Shown here: one piece after another, positions 39,201-49,093 of the stretch
Layout of the letters: each line of letters begins with the position of its first letter
Position numbering within the stretch: position 1 is the first letter of the stretch
Origin: Aurantiochytrium sp. KH105
Taxonomy: Eukaryota; Sar; Bigyra; Thraustochytrida; Thraustochytriidae
Reading direction: 5' to 3'
Assembly (NCBI GenBank): GCA_003116975.1
Contig: BGKB01000270.1
Coordinates: 1-62,907 of the forward strand
DNA length: 62,907 nt
Notes under the pieces: model-generated
Told to the model about the DNA's origin: nothing
The model's input: the letters and a program-made list of their open reading frames with translations, nothing else
Database searches by the model: none
Translations under genes and position numbers: made by a program

Positions 39201-40753
39201 TTTCGCAAAACATCGTCGCTCTTGCTGCACTCGTCGAGAGCGTCGAGCACGACCACTTGTCGCATCTGGCCTGTGCCGAGCTTGTTCAAAGGATCGACAA
39301 GAATTGTTTTGAAAAGACCCGCCAGCGTCTTTTCTCGAAGACCCTCCGAGCTTACTTGATCGAGTGCTTCAGGGAAATGAGACACGGTCTGACACAGTTG
39401 CCAAGCAATGCTCAGAACGGCTTCATTAGGTGAAGCCGCGGTCCCATCATCGTGTCGAAAGAAATGGTACGCTGCCACCAAGATGCGCGAGCGCTCTTTC
39501 TTGCTTCGACGCCACAAGCTACGCACCCGAGACGACTTTCGGCGCGGTTCGATGCTCTTTTTAGCATCTACGTTGGTCATGAAAGCGCCACCACGATGAC
39601 AAAGCTCGGCCATGATGACGCTTTTGCCGACGTCGCCGTCGCCCACGAGAATGAAGACGGCACTCTGTTTCTTGTTGCACCAGTCGCAAAGCTCGTCAAG
39701 AGTTTGACGCCGCGTGCCGACAGTGTAGCTTTCTGCCTTTTCTCTAGTCCATGCCTCGGAGCTGCAGGGGCGCAACCGATGACGAATGCGGCACATGAGG
39801 GGTGTCAGATCTGACGAGGCCTCTGGGAAATCGATGCGTGACCATATTGTGCCGACAAGATGCGTTATGGCTTCGTCCGACAGTGTCGATAGATCATCGG
39901 GTGACTGTTTATTGAGAGCGAGTTGGAATTGCCCCTTCCATTGGGTCACGGCATCGGCCATGGTCGGTTCTAGCGCAGCGACCACAATCCGATCTGCGCG
40001 GTTCTCGCGGGCGTCCAGAAATTCTCGGACGCATTTCTCGCGGCGGTCTCCTCGGTTCACCTTGTCCATGTACCCCTCGGTTGCGAGGACGAGGAAAACC
40101 TTGGATAATGCAATACCTTGTGACACGCTCTCGTCGGCGCTTTGCACCCCCTGGTTTTCGTCAAGCCATATTTTTAAATCATGCTGGTCTTTGAGGCGCT
40201 TCGCGATCTCTTTTGCCATGTCGCGTGCCTTTCGGTCGTAAGAAATAAATGCGTCGAAGATCTTGCGGAGGTGCTTGCCGCTTCCCTTGAGTTGGAATTG
40301 GTCGAGAAGATGAGAAATGATGGCTGTTTCAGGCTCGCAAAAGTCAAATTGTACCTCGTCGGCCATACGATAGCTAATTGCACCGTGCCACGTCCTTTGG
40401 AAGATCATGGTCTCGTCCACGATGACTGGAACGAGCGCATGGGGCAGCTTGCGAGCTACGGCCTCGACGAGTGATTTATTCCACTGCAATGCACCGCTCA
40501 CTACCATCGCGGCCACGTTTGCAACCTTGGCTTCCTCTTTCGCCTCTGTGACGTGGCTCGCGGTGCGAACGGGCGAGCGAAGGTGAGGTTGGATCCTGTT
40601 GATCAAAGCTTTGGCTGCTTGCCCATCTGCCGGGTCGTAGACCACGAGGACGGCAATGCTCGCAGGCAGCACCATTTTCGGCTCATCTTCGGTCCGTACT
40701 TCATTGTCGTGACCTCTCTTGAAGAGCGCAAGCAAGCGCGTCGTCCAGCTCAT
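36255..40753 (-). CDS. TIR-NACHT-WD40 STAND protein (interrupted by one unresolved base)
   Basis: One gene read in two frames on either side of an 'n' at 37545: 40753-37546 and 37544-36255. Residues 30-150 resemble a degenerate TIR-like domain. A clear TIR follows (164-262; FDAFISYDRKARDM, LKIWLDENQG, SVSQGIALSKVFLVLATEGY), with Glu208 placed like the catalytic Glu of TIR NADases. The NACHT ATPase has Walker A GDGDVGKS (371-378), AAYHFFRHDDG and Walker B VVVLDALDEC (501-509). From about residue 905 come 13 or so WD40 repeats of about 40 residues, nearly identical (VAIEGDTVVTGSxDRTVRIWDATSGKEQHVLKGHS type). This is the NWD/STAND layout used by fungal incompatibility and other NLR-like receptors: WD40 senses, NACHT oligomerises, TIR signals. 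Near-identical WD repeats imply concerted evolution. The frame break coincides with the assembly gap and a repeated ~280-bp segment, so I treat it as an artefact. Confidence 0.85.
37545..37545. other. Unresolved base, probable contig join inside the WD40 array
   Basis: A single n. About 280 bases to its left (37265-37544) recur almost exactly to its right (37547-37826), with one difference near the end. Two contigs ending in the same WD repeats were probably joined without resolving the overlap. True repeat number is therefore unknown. Confidence 0.75.
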
Positions 40754-41320
40754 GACAGTTTGTTTCCTCTGTTGGGCCGTGGTCGCGCTCCTTCACCTCG
40801 TCGTCCTTCTCCTCGCGCGGGCTCGCGCAGTCGCCGCGAGCCTGCTCTTGTTTGGCGCGGCCAGCACCGCGGCCAAGCCCTGTGTTCAAACGCGTTTGCC
40901 ACCGTTCTCAGGTACCGAGAGTAAAAAAAAAATTTATAAAAAAAAACATTCAACACCGGGACTTCGCGTGCAGTCCCCTATCACACTACTAACCCGGCCC
41001 TACGTGACTTTTCTGCTCAGTGCGAATGAGATGAGGAGTTGCCCACGTGGTATGATCGAATGTGGGACCGTACTCGATTTTGGATATTATATAGCTACGC
41101 TGTGCAGGATGATGTCCGCCGCGATCCTGGGAATAGAAGACGAAGGTAGGTATACTTCTCGCCGACCACTGCAAACGACAATGGAGCGCGAAATCTGGGT
41201 GGACGACGCCGCCGCAGCGGTCGCAGAGATGGAAGGCGGTGGTACAAAGATTGGGCAAGTCGCAGCGAGAGCGCGGACGCGGAACTGCCACGTCGACTGA
41301 CAATGCGTGCGCGTGCGTAG
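40754..41320. promoter_or_regulatory. Divergent spacer between TIR-NACHT-WD40 and LRR genes
   Basis: 567 bases between two divergently oriented genes. A-rich tract at 40922-40949. A possible first exon of the LRR gene is ATG at 41108 to a GT donor at about 41151 (phase 2, compatible with the next exon), but this is not certain. Confidence 0.4.
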
Positions 41321-41869
41321 AATAAGATGGCACAGAGACTTTGGAGATGACGCCGCTGAAACGCTTGCCGAAGCCTTGAAAATGAACACAAGTGCCCACA
41401 CACTCTCGTATGTTGCAGCGACCGCAGCAAATACACGAACCGTTCACGTTCACTCACAAATTAGAGCAATGAAAACAAGCAGTATTTCGTACAATTCTGT
41501 GGGCGACAGGGGAGCTGAAGCGCTTGCAAAAGCTCTGCAACAAAACTGTTCTCTCCGATGGCTCAAGTAGGTCGTTTTGTCTTCGCACGCGCACGATTTA
41601 CACAACTAATCTTCTATCTATTTATTCTCCGCTAAGTCTTCGGAGCAACAATATTGGCGACGAAGGTGCCACTGCATTCGCAAACGTATTGGAACATGAT
41701 AATACTTGTCTGCAGACGCTCTAGTAAGTGAAGGGTTTCCTTTGTATTGTTCTCACGTCCAACTTACGCTTTTGATGAGTCCAGTCTCGATTACAATAGG
41801 ATCACCAACGAAGCAATCTTGCTGCGCGTCAAGTCATTTTTGCAGCGAAACAAATATGAAGGGAAATAA
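41321..41869 (+). CDS. Small LRR (ribonuclease-inhibitor type) gene with one repeat per exon
   Basis: Four exons, each encoding about one 28-residue LRR: 41321-41407, 41483-41566, 41637-41723 and 41785-41869 (TAA). All junctions are phase 2 with GT...AG introns of 61-75 bases (donors such as GTAAGTG and GTAGGTC, acceptors CAG/AAG before T). Repeats read like ...YNSVGDRGAEALAKALQQNCSLRWL and RSNNIGDEGATAFANVL, the RNI/NOD3 type. The first exon and start codon are uncertain. Such LRRs are protein-interaction surfaces; no other domain is seen. The same exon design is found in the larger gene at 49094-53492. The first listed repeat is degenerate (IRWHRDFGDDAAETLAEAL), so decay is possible. Confidence 0.65.
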
Positions 41870-42798
41870 TCGATGACTCTACAAGATGGAAGCGACACTT
41901 GAAGCGCACAAGGTGACCCTCGTAACGCTTATAGCGAGGTGCGTGCCGGTGCGAAACATTAACTCCTCAACACATTCTCGCCAATCACACACAATCTTCG
42001 TATCCGTCGCACACATCGAACAAGCTGAGTCTCGGCGCGCATTCTGCTAATGCAAACTAGCATGCTCTCTCGGTGACGGCATCACGCCCATTACTTGCTG
42101 CGCTGAGCAGGCAGTCGGGCATCTTCCTTGTAATAAGCCACTGATGAGAAGCATCTCAGCCGCCACAGCTTGCTCGGCAGCAGAGAGCTGCATCATTTTC
42201 ATCATTTTAACATGAGTGCATTTGCGCACTTCTCTCATGCTCTCAATGATTTGCTGTTTCGTGACCTTGGTCTTGTTGGAAATCAAAAATGCGCCGCGAG
42301 GCTATCTTGACAACGTCACGCGGAAGTCTCAACAACGCGTTCACCAAGGTGGCTTTTCAGAAAGCCACCGCAAAGTGATTCCGTAAATGCGCGACTCTAA
42401 TTAACGAAGAAATTTGACTTCTGCCTTTGCGCGTGCGGAGCGGGAGCGAAAGGGCGGGCAGACGAATGAACAGACGGTCGAAGTCTTGCTGCAACGCGTC
42501 GCGACGGCGCTCAGGGAAGACAATCGAGCCGGAGAAGAGGGGCCGCGGGCACGCGCCGTTTGAAGTCTGCACGCCTCGATGATCCGCGAGGCAGCAGTGA
42601 CTCTATCGGTAGGACGAGGTTTCGAAGACAGCCTGAGATGTGGCTTGAGTGAAGTGCATTCTTGACACATTTAGCCTGACAGTAAGCTGACGGGGCCAAC
42701 TCTCTTTATCGACTTATTGAGACGCCGCGCAGGCGCCCAGGCGGGCAGGCAGCACTGATGTGCGTGCTTGGCGAACGGTGTCGCAAGCCTGCGGTGCT
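41870..42798. other. Intergenic region without a supported gene
   Basis: 929 bases. The longest sensible frame (42047-42286, minus, 79 codons) has a helical Met/Ala/Gln-rich sequence but no domain, no paralogue in the window and no splice support. Otherwise nothing seen. Confidence 0.4.
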
Positions 42799-43120
42799 AT
42801 CGAGGACCAAGAGTAACGCCACCACAGCTGGAGGGCATGGACCAGATGACGTCAACCTTTCGCCCATGGGAAGTCTCATCTAAGGTCTATGCTGCAGTCA
42901 GTGTACTTGGTGAGGGCAGGCTACAAAGTCACGGTAGTGAACATCTCCTAGCTGGTAAGCCTCAGAACGGACCCATGCCCCTAGTCAGCACCTCTGTACA
43001 TCACTTATTCAAATCTTGGTCTTGGCGCGAAGACAAAGCCTTCCCAGCCTCAGCAGATCCGAATCATCCGTAGCCAATCAGCGTTAAACAGAATCCATCT
43101 CACAGTCCATTTCTTAACAG
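42799..43120 (+). repeat. About 320-bp dispersed direct repeat, copy A
   Basis: Matches 43830-44155 with scattered differences, from ATCGAGGA to CCATTTCT.AA. Shared blocks include CCCATGGGAAGTCTCATCTAA, GCAGTCAGTGTACTTGGTGAG and AGATCCGAATCATCCGTAGC. Non-coding in both copies. No target duplications or terminal repeats recognised. Confidence 0.85.
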
Positions 43121-43829
43121 GTGTCCATACGCACAGGCGCGCGCCCATTGCAGTGCTCGGCGCAGAGTCTCGCCGCTGGTAGCAGCTTGGAGATCGAGCC
43201 AGCGAAGATGCGTGCAGGCGCTGGGGGCGTGAGCAACGAGAGGCGTTGGGATGCCAAAACCGCGACTGTTACGATGGAGATGCGCGTTCCGAGAAGACTG
43301 CCTCGCGCTGCCCGACGATTTGATCATTAAATTGGACAACAGCAAGCAACAAAGAAAGACCACCGCGGCGTCCCAGACGCTGTTAGCGCTTACGGTGCGT
43401 CGCGTCAAGTGCAGACATGCTGTCTGCAAGTTTATACTTTGTGAAAGTCGATGTTAAAGCCGATGCTGGCGACCAAGCAGGGTACAAGTCAATGAGTCGA
43501 TGCGGCCACGGCCGCTCGCTATGCAATCATGGTGTCAAACGCGCAGTGAGCGAAAGGCCTACACACAATATTCCAGATCAGCGGGAAAACATTGCAAGGA
43601 GGACCGTCGTCATGCGCTGCGCCATGCACACTGTGCCCTCTGAGGCGTCAAGCCTGTTGTCGCTTGCAGTGTTGCCCTGCCTTTTTTGGCATAATAAGAC
43701 AAGACAGCAGCGCGAGGGCGAAGTAGCTTCTTCCAACAGGTATGTGCCACACGAGCGTCGGCCTCACTGTCGTCTTCGGAATACTGTTCAGGCCAGTGCC
43801 GAAATGTCATTGAGCTATATCACGAGTAT
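43121..43829. other. Spacer between the two 320-bp repeats
   Basis: 709 bases with an open frame (43417-43848, plus) lacking any domain. No gene supported. Confidence 0.4.
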
Positions 43830-44155
43830 TATCGAGGATAAAGAATGACGCCATCACGGTTGGACGGCATGGACCAGACGACGTCAACCTTTCCCCCATG
43901 GGAAGTCTCATCTAAAGCCTCCTGCTGCAGTCAGTGTACTTGGTGAGGGCAAACTACAATGTCACGGCAGTGAACATCTCCAAGCCGGGAAGTATGACAA
44001 AGTCCCGTGCTCCTCACAATCTCCTCTGTACATTTCTTATCCAAGTCTCGGACCTGGCGCCGAGGCAAAAGCGAGTCCCATCACGACCAGATCCGAATCA
44101 TCCGTAGCTAACCAGCGCTAAACAGAATCCATCTTACAGTCCATTTCTCAATAAG
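43830..44155 (+). repeat. About 320-bp dispersed direct repeat, copy B
   Basis: Second copy of 42799-43120, about 1.03 kb downstream in the same orientation, somewhat more diverged at its centre. Confidence 0.85.
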
Positions 44156-44346
44156 TATGATCAGGCAAGGGCACTTTTTGTAGCAGTTGCTGTTGATGGA
44201 ATGAGAGGCAGAGCCGTTACAGCGGAAGGGACGGAACTTGAGGCTGGCCATGGCTAGATGCGTCAAGTTCAGTCGAGAATTCGAGGCGCTCAGAGCAAAT
44301 CGCAGTCGGTCCCATTTAGCCTCCGCGCGTCGTATCCAGATTTGTA

Positions 44347-44490
44347 TTTCTGAAGTGCGTTTTTAGCACTGATTTATTACTCGGGGGGCAAACTTGCGCG
44401 GAATTTGGACAATTGCGGCGTCTTCTACACGGTCGCGTCTCCACGAACTCTCCGTTCAATCGCTTGTCAAATAGGGCTATTTTCCTCTTA
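44347..44490 (+). repeat. Left arm of a ~140-bp inverted repeat
   Basis: Begins TTTCTGAAGTGCGTTTTTAG and runs through TTATTACTCGGGGGGCAAAC and TTTGGACAATTGCGGCG. The reverse complement of 48876-49011 matches it almost throughout. The two arms bracket 4.4 kb of repeat-rich DNA, which suggests a mobile element with long terminal inverted repeats. No clear target duplication is seen. Confidence 0.8.
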
Positions 44491-44499
44491 CGATAGCTA

Positions 44500-46700
44500 T
44501 TCAGCAAGTCGAGCAATTCGGCTTGCAAGTGGCAGTCAGTCATTTGCTCTACTATTATCCAGTCATTGCAGTTACTGTCAATATTGGGGCATTGGCACAA
44601 CACCCAGCTGCAGATTGCAAGTGCTGCTCGACACATTTGCAAGTGCAGAACCGCCCATCGCAAGTGCAGAATCACTCCTTGGACTTGCTGTTTGGCCTGC
44701 CACTGCTAGCTGCGCTGCCAGGGGCTAAATGAAGAGGGCGCCTAGGCGGCAAATGAATCTTTAACGTTTGCAAGTGTAGAATGAGCTATGTAAATGAAGA
44801 ATTCTTTACAAGTCAATGGTAGATAAAGAGCAACCATGGTAGTAAGTGGAGCTCGACTTGATGCAAGTGCAGAATTTTTCCTCGCAAATGCATATTTTGC
44901 CTTGTGAACCAGTTTTGAGAACAGTGCGGGGCGCGCATACCTCAGCGAAAGCAAATCTGAGGAGCATACAGACCGCAGTGCGAAAGCCAAAGACAGGCAG
45001 TGGGGAGCGCTATTACCACAGCAAAGTTAATGACAAAGAAGCGTGTGGAGCGTTCACGCCACAGCATCAGCAACAGGGAGGGCACCGAAAGCAGGCTGTG
45101 GCGCGTGCGTTTAACAGCACGAACGCCAGCATGGGAAAAGGCATAGTAAGGAGAGCGACAAACAAAGCATGTGGGTTGAGCGCAGGTTCTAAGGCATGCG
45201 CATACCAAAGCAGTAGCAACAGAGGGGTTGCGAGTGCTCCGCTGCCGCAGTGCAACTTCAGTGCAAGTTCGCGGCACGGGGTGATTCGGGCGCTCTTGAC
45301 AATAACTAGTCAGTCGTAGGTTGAGCGCAGGTTCTAAGGCATGCGCATACCAAAGCAGTAGCAACAGAGGGGTTGCGAGTGCTCCGCTGCCGCAGTGCAA
45401 CTTCAGTGCAAGTTCGCGGCACGGGGTGATTCGGGCGCTCTTGACAATAACTAGTCAGTCGTAGTCGAGCAATGCGGCTTGCAAATGCAGAATCAGCTTT
45501 GCCAGTCATTTGCCTCACTGGCAGCCACAGCCAGCCATTGCAGCAGAGACCCAGCCAGCCTCACTGTCAATCCATTGAACGGGGCGTCAGCAACACTCAG
45601 AGCGCAAGTGCTGCTCATGACATTTGCAAGTGCAGAACCACCCATCGCAAGTGCAGAATCAATCTTTCTTGTTGCAAGCCCTAGCCGTCTGAGACAGTCA
45701 GAGTGACCAGGGTGCCTTATCAGTAAGTCCTTCTGCGATAGGCTACATGCAAGAGCAGAAATCGCCTTGCAAATAAAGAATTCTCTCTGTTATTCGCCAC
45801 TACAATGGCAGACATGGGAGCACGTGCAGCCATGGCAGATCGACTTGCATTTGCACCTCGACTTGCTGCAAATGCAGAATTGTGACTCACAAATGCAAAA
45901 TCACCTTGGTGTACTATTTATAAAAATTGTGTGGGGTCGCGCTTACCTCAGCAAATATGTAGTAGTGTGGGTCAAGCCAACCACAGCAAAAATAGCAACC
46001 CAAGAGCCTATAGAGAATAGGCCTGACCACAGCGGCGTCAAAGTGCAAGAGCAGCTGATTGCTTGCAGCGTTCGTATAACAGTAACAACAACAGCATGAG
46101 GACTTCTCTGCTTTGCAAGAACAGAATGAGGGCTTCGAGCAAAGCCTGTGGGTCGTCCTGCCGCAACAGAAACAATAGCAAGCTTGCAAGTGCAGGACTA
46201 GCATTGCAAACGAAGAACTCCCCTTGTCAATCGCCACACCTTTGGCCGAAACGGGATTATGGGGAGATCGACTTGATGCAAATACAGAATAGTCCCTCAC
46301 AAATGCAGTCGACTTAGTATATACACTGCTGCCTGATAGAAACAGAGCGGGAGCGTGCATACCTCAGCAGGAACAACAGCCCGGAGTATGCCAACCACAG
46401 TATAAACAGCCATCCGAGAGCCATGTGGAGCGTTCACACCACAGCACCTTTTGACTCTCTAAGGACGGATTAGGCGTTTGTACTACAGCAACAGAAACAG
46501 CATCAAGACCTGCCTGGATAGCGGACAAGCGAGCCCGACTAGTACCACAGCAGCAAGAACAGAATAAACATCGAAATAGAACAACAGCAACGACATCATT
46601 ATGACTTCAAGCGAAGCGTGTGGGACGACATACCACAGCAACTACAACAGCTCGAATGCAAGTGCTCTCCAGCACTCTCAGCAAATGGATGGAGAGAAAC
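44500..46700 (+). repeat. Degenerate higher-order repeats built around a TGCAAGTGCAGAA motif
   Basis: A loosely conserved motif (T)GCAA(A/G)TGCAGAA recurs many times, for example near 44632, 44656, 44863, 45479, 45625, 45650, 45867, 46275, and again at 47497 and 48311. Longer blocks repeat too: 44505-44690 resembles 45465-45680, and 44765-44960 resembles 45740-45960 and 46180-46370. No convincing coding capacity. It fills the inside of the 44.3-49.0 kb inverted-repeat element. Confidence 0.7.
45175..45464 (+). repeat. 145-bp perfect tandem duplication
   Basis: Units 45175-45319 and 45320-45464 begin GTTGAGCGCAGGTTCTAAGG and end CAGTCGTAG, and appear identical. They are part of the repeat-rich element interior. 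Confidence 0.92.
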
Positions 46701-47102
46701 AAAGGTGCGGGATGGGCCTTCCGATTGTGGCGATGACGCGCCCTTTGTAGCTAGGCGATAAGGCCCTTGTGCAACAGCGGGCGAAACCCGGACTTCACGT
46801 CAAAATACCTTGCTGGTGCGAAGTTCCCCAAGGAGTTCAAGCGTGATCAATGCAAGAGTTGATGTTGTAGGAATTGCAGGTTCAAGCATAGACACTATTG
46901 AGCTTGCTCTCGTTCTTGCAAACATTGCGGTAAAAGACGATCATTGAGCAAAGGCTGCGCTTACTGGTGTGATTCGACCAAGTCCCTATGCTCTTAAAGC
47001 GCGCTTGCTTGATGCGACTTCGCGCACATATCGGGGGTAGGCACACGAGCCATAACAATGAACAGTGCTGAGCTCTCCAGGGTGGGAATTACGGCGAGTG
47101 CC
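46700..47102 (+). other. Spacer with a possible decayed Cys-rich frame
   Basis: Around 46821-46973 one plus frame encodes a basic, Cys-dense segment (CKS, CRNC, CSRSCKHCGKRR, CAYWC) broken by two TGA codons. It could be a decayed zinc-ribbon ORF or chance. No family assigned. Confidence 0.2.
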
Positions 47103-48740
47103 TATCAATCTTCAGTCGCCGCAGGCTTGAAAGAGTGGAGCACAGAATGGCTCCTCACTCCGAACTCAGACGTGATGAGAGAAAAAAAAACTGATGAACC
47201 AAAGCGGCGCAGGCGTTCCCTCAGCTGCAGATGAGTGATGGAGCCATCTGCTGCTGCAGCTGCTGCTGCTGCTGCTGAAGCCATCATCTGCTGCTGATAC
47301 GCTGCTGGCCACGTGCAACATTAATAGTTCATTACCGACGCTCTTGAAATCACACTCTGTTCGGGATGTGGCGGTTGCGGTGTACTACACGACAGTAACG
47401 GGACCGTTGACCCGTAATGATAGTTCTGCGCTTGACTCATCGGACTTTCAGACTCAAACTGCGCGGTTGAATTCGGCAAGTTGTGCTACCATATTTGCAA
47501 GTGCAGAATCAGCTTCGCCAGCCGCCAGCAAGGGCGCCACCTGCTGCCCCGGGCATCGCGTCGACCTACATGAACGCGAATGAGAACCAGGCGCCCGATG
47601 TTCAGGATTACCTCCAAGCGCGGCTTGCTGCCGCAATATATCCTCACGAAGCTGCTCACGGCAACAAGGACAAGGCAATCGCACTCAAAGCAACTGCAGA
47701 CCGCCTCCTTCAAGATTTCTACAAGAACGTACCGCTTCATGACTTTGGCGAACCCGCTACTGCGCGCCGAGGAAGCTCTTATTCATTGGCCTACTCCCAA
47801 GTCTTCTTCTTCTACAAGTCATCTTTCGTCAAGACCGGCTCCCTCGGCTACGGATATAATCAAAAAAACAATTCCATCGGAAAAAACGCACTTCAGATCG
47901 CGGGTGCTTTAGCCCCGCAGGGTATCAATCTTTAGTCGCCGCAGGCTTGAAAGAGTGGAGCACAGAATGGCTCCTCCCACTCCGAACTCAGAGGTGATGA
48001 GAGATAAAAAAAACTGATGAACCAAAGCGGCGCAGGCGTTCCCTCAGCTGCAGATGAGTGATGGAGCCATCTGCTGCTGCTGCTGCTGCTGAAGCCATCA
48101 TCTGCTGCTGATACGGTGCTGGCCACGTGCAACGTTAATAGTTCATTACCGACGCTCTTGAAATCACACTCTGTTCGGAATGTGGCGGTTGCGGTGTACT
48201 ACACGACAGCAACGGGACCGTTGACCCGTAATGATAGTTCTGCGCTTGACTCAATCGGACTCTCAGACTCGAACTGCGCGCTTGAATTCGGCAAGCTGTG
48301 CTACGATATTTGCAAGTGCAGAATCAGCTTCGCCAGCCGCCAGCAAGGGCGCCACCTGCTGCCCCGGGCATCGCTTCGACCTACATGAATGCGAATGAGA
48401 ACCAGGCGCCCGATGTTCAGGAATACCTCCAAGCGCGGCTTGCTGCCGCAATATATCTTCACGAGGCTGCTCACGGCAACAAGGACAAGGCAATCGCACT
48501 CAAAGCAACTGCAGACCGCCTCCTTCAAGATTTCTACAAGAACGTACCGCTTCATGACTTTGGCGAAGCCGCTACACCGCGCCGAGGAAGCTCTTATTCA
48601 TTGGCCTACTCCCAAGTCTTCTTCTTCTACAAGTCATCTTTCGCCAAGACCGGCTCCCTCGGCTACGAATATAATCAAAAAAACAATTCCATCGGGAAAA
48701 ACGCACTTCAGATCGCGGGTGCTCTAGCCTCGCAGGGTAT
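47103..48740 (+). repeat. 820-bp tandem duplication (two units)
   Basis: Units 47103-47922 and 47923-48740 are about 95% alike. Each starts TATCAATCTT.AGTCGCCGC, contains a CTG trinucleotide tract of differing length, a TTGCAAGTGCAGAATCAGC motif and a small open frame. They lie just inside the right inverted-repeat arm. Confidence 0.92.
47570..47935 (+). CDS. Hypothetical small protein in tandem unit 1
   Basis: A 121-residue frame from ATG (MNANENQAPDVQDYLQARLAAAIY...). It continues HGNKDKAIALKATADRLLQD and a Tyr/Phe/Ser-rich stretch (SYSLAYSQVFFFYKSS). No recognised domain. A homologous frame lies in unit 2. Differences between the two are mostly amino-acid changing (D/E, P/L, V/A, G/E), so there is no sign of purifying selection. 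The frame ends at the unit junction. May be non-coding. Confidence 0.3.
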   Translation: MNANENQAPDVQDYLQARLAAAIYPHEAAHGNKDKAIALKATADRLLQDFYKNVPLHDFGEPATARRGSSYSLAYSQVFFFYKSSFVKTGSLGYGYNQKNNSIGKNALQIAGALAPQGINL

Positions 48741-48876
48741 TGTATCAGCCAAGTTCCTCGATAATGGCTTGTGGCTGGCTTATTTCCCTGTTGCAATGTC
48801 TTGCTGCCAGTATGACCAGACTGCTTCTTCACTTGCAAGCCACGTTGTTCGACTCGATGCGCTGATGAGCCCTTGA
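48385..48876 (+). CDS. Hypothetical small protein in tandem unit 2
   Basis: A 163-residue frame homologous to 47570-47935 but extending past the duplicated unit to a later stop, adding a stretch (AKFLDNGLWLAYFPVAMSCC) that includes hydrophobic residues. Function unknown. This copy is the better candidate for a complete gene because its frame does not end at a repeat junction. Confidence 0.3.
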   Translation: MNANENQAPDVQEYLQARLAAAIYLHEAAHGNKDKAIALKATADRLLQDFYKNVPLHDFGEAATPRRGSSYSLAYSQVFFFYKSSFAKTGSLGYEYNQKNNSIGKNALQIAGALASQGIVSAKFLDNGLWLAYFPVAMSCCQYDQTASSLASHVVRLDALMSP

Positions 48877-49011
48877 AACAGGCCTATTTGGATGGCGGAT
48901 GAATGGCGGGGTTCGTGGAGCCGCGACCGTGCGGAAGACGCCGCAATTGTCCAAAATCTGTACAAGTTTGCCCCCCGAGTAATAAATCAGTGCTAAAAAC
49001 GCACTTCAGAA
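48876..49011 (-). repeat. Right arm of the ~140-bp inverted repeat
   Basis: Reverse complement of 44347-44490, with the outer end reading ...TAGCACTGA and TTTCTGAAGTGCG on the minus strand. It ends about 80 bases from the stop codon of the kinase-RBR gene. Confidence 0.8.
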
Positions 49012-49093
49012 ATTAGTTACCGTTAACCTAGTCCTCGTCGCCATCCTCCTCATCATCGCTGTCCTCATTGTCGTGGTCGGTGTCCTCCTCCTC

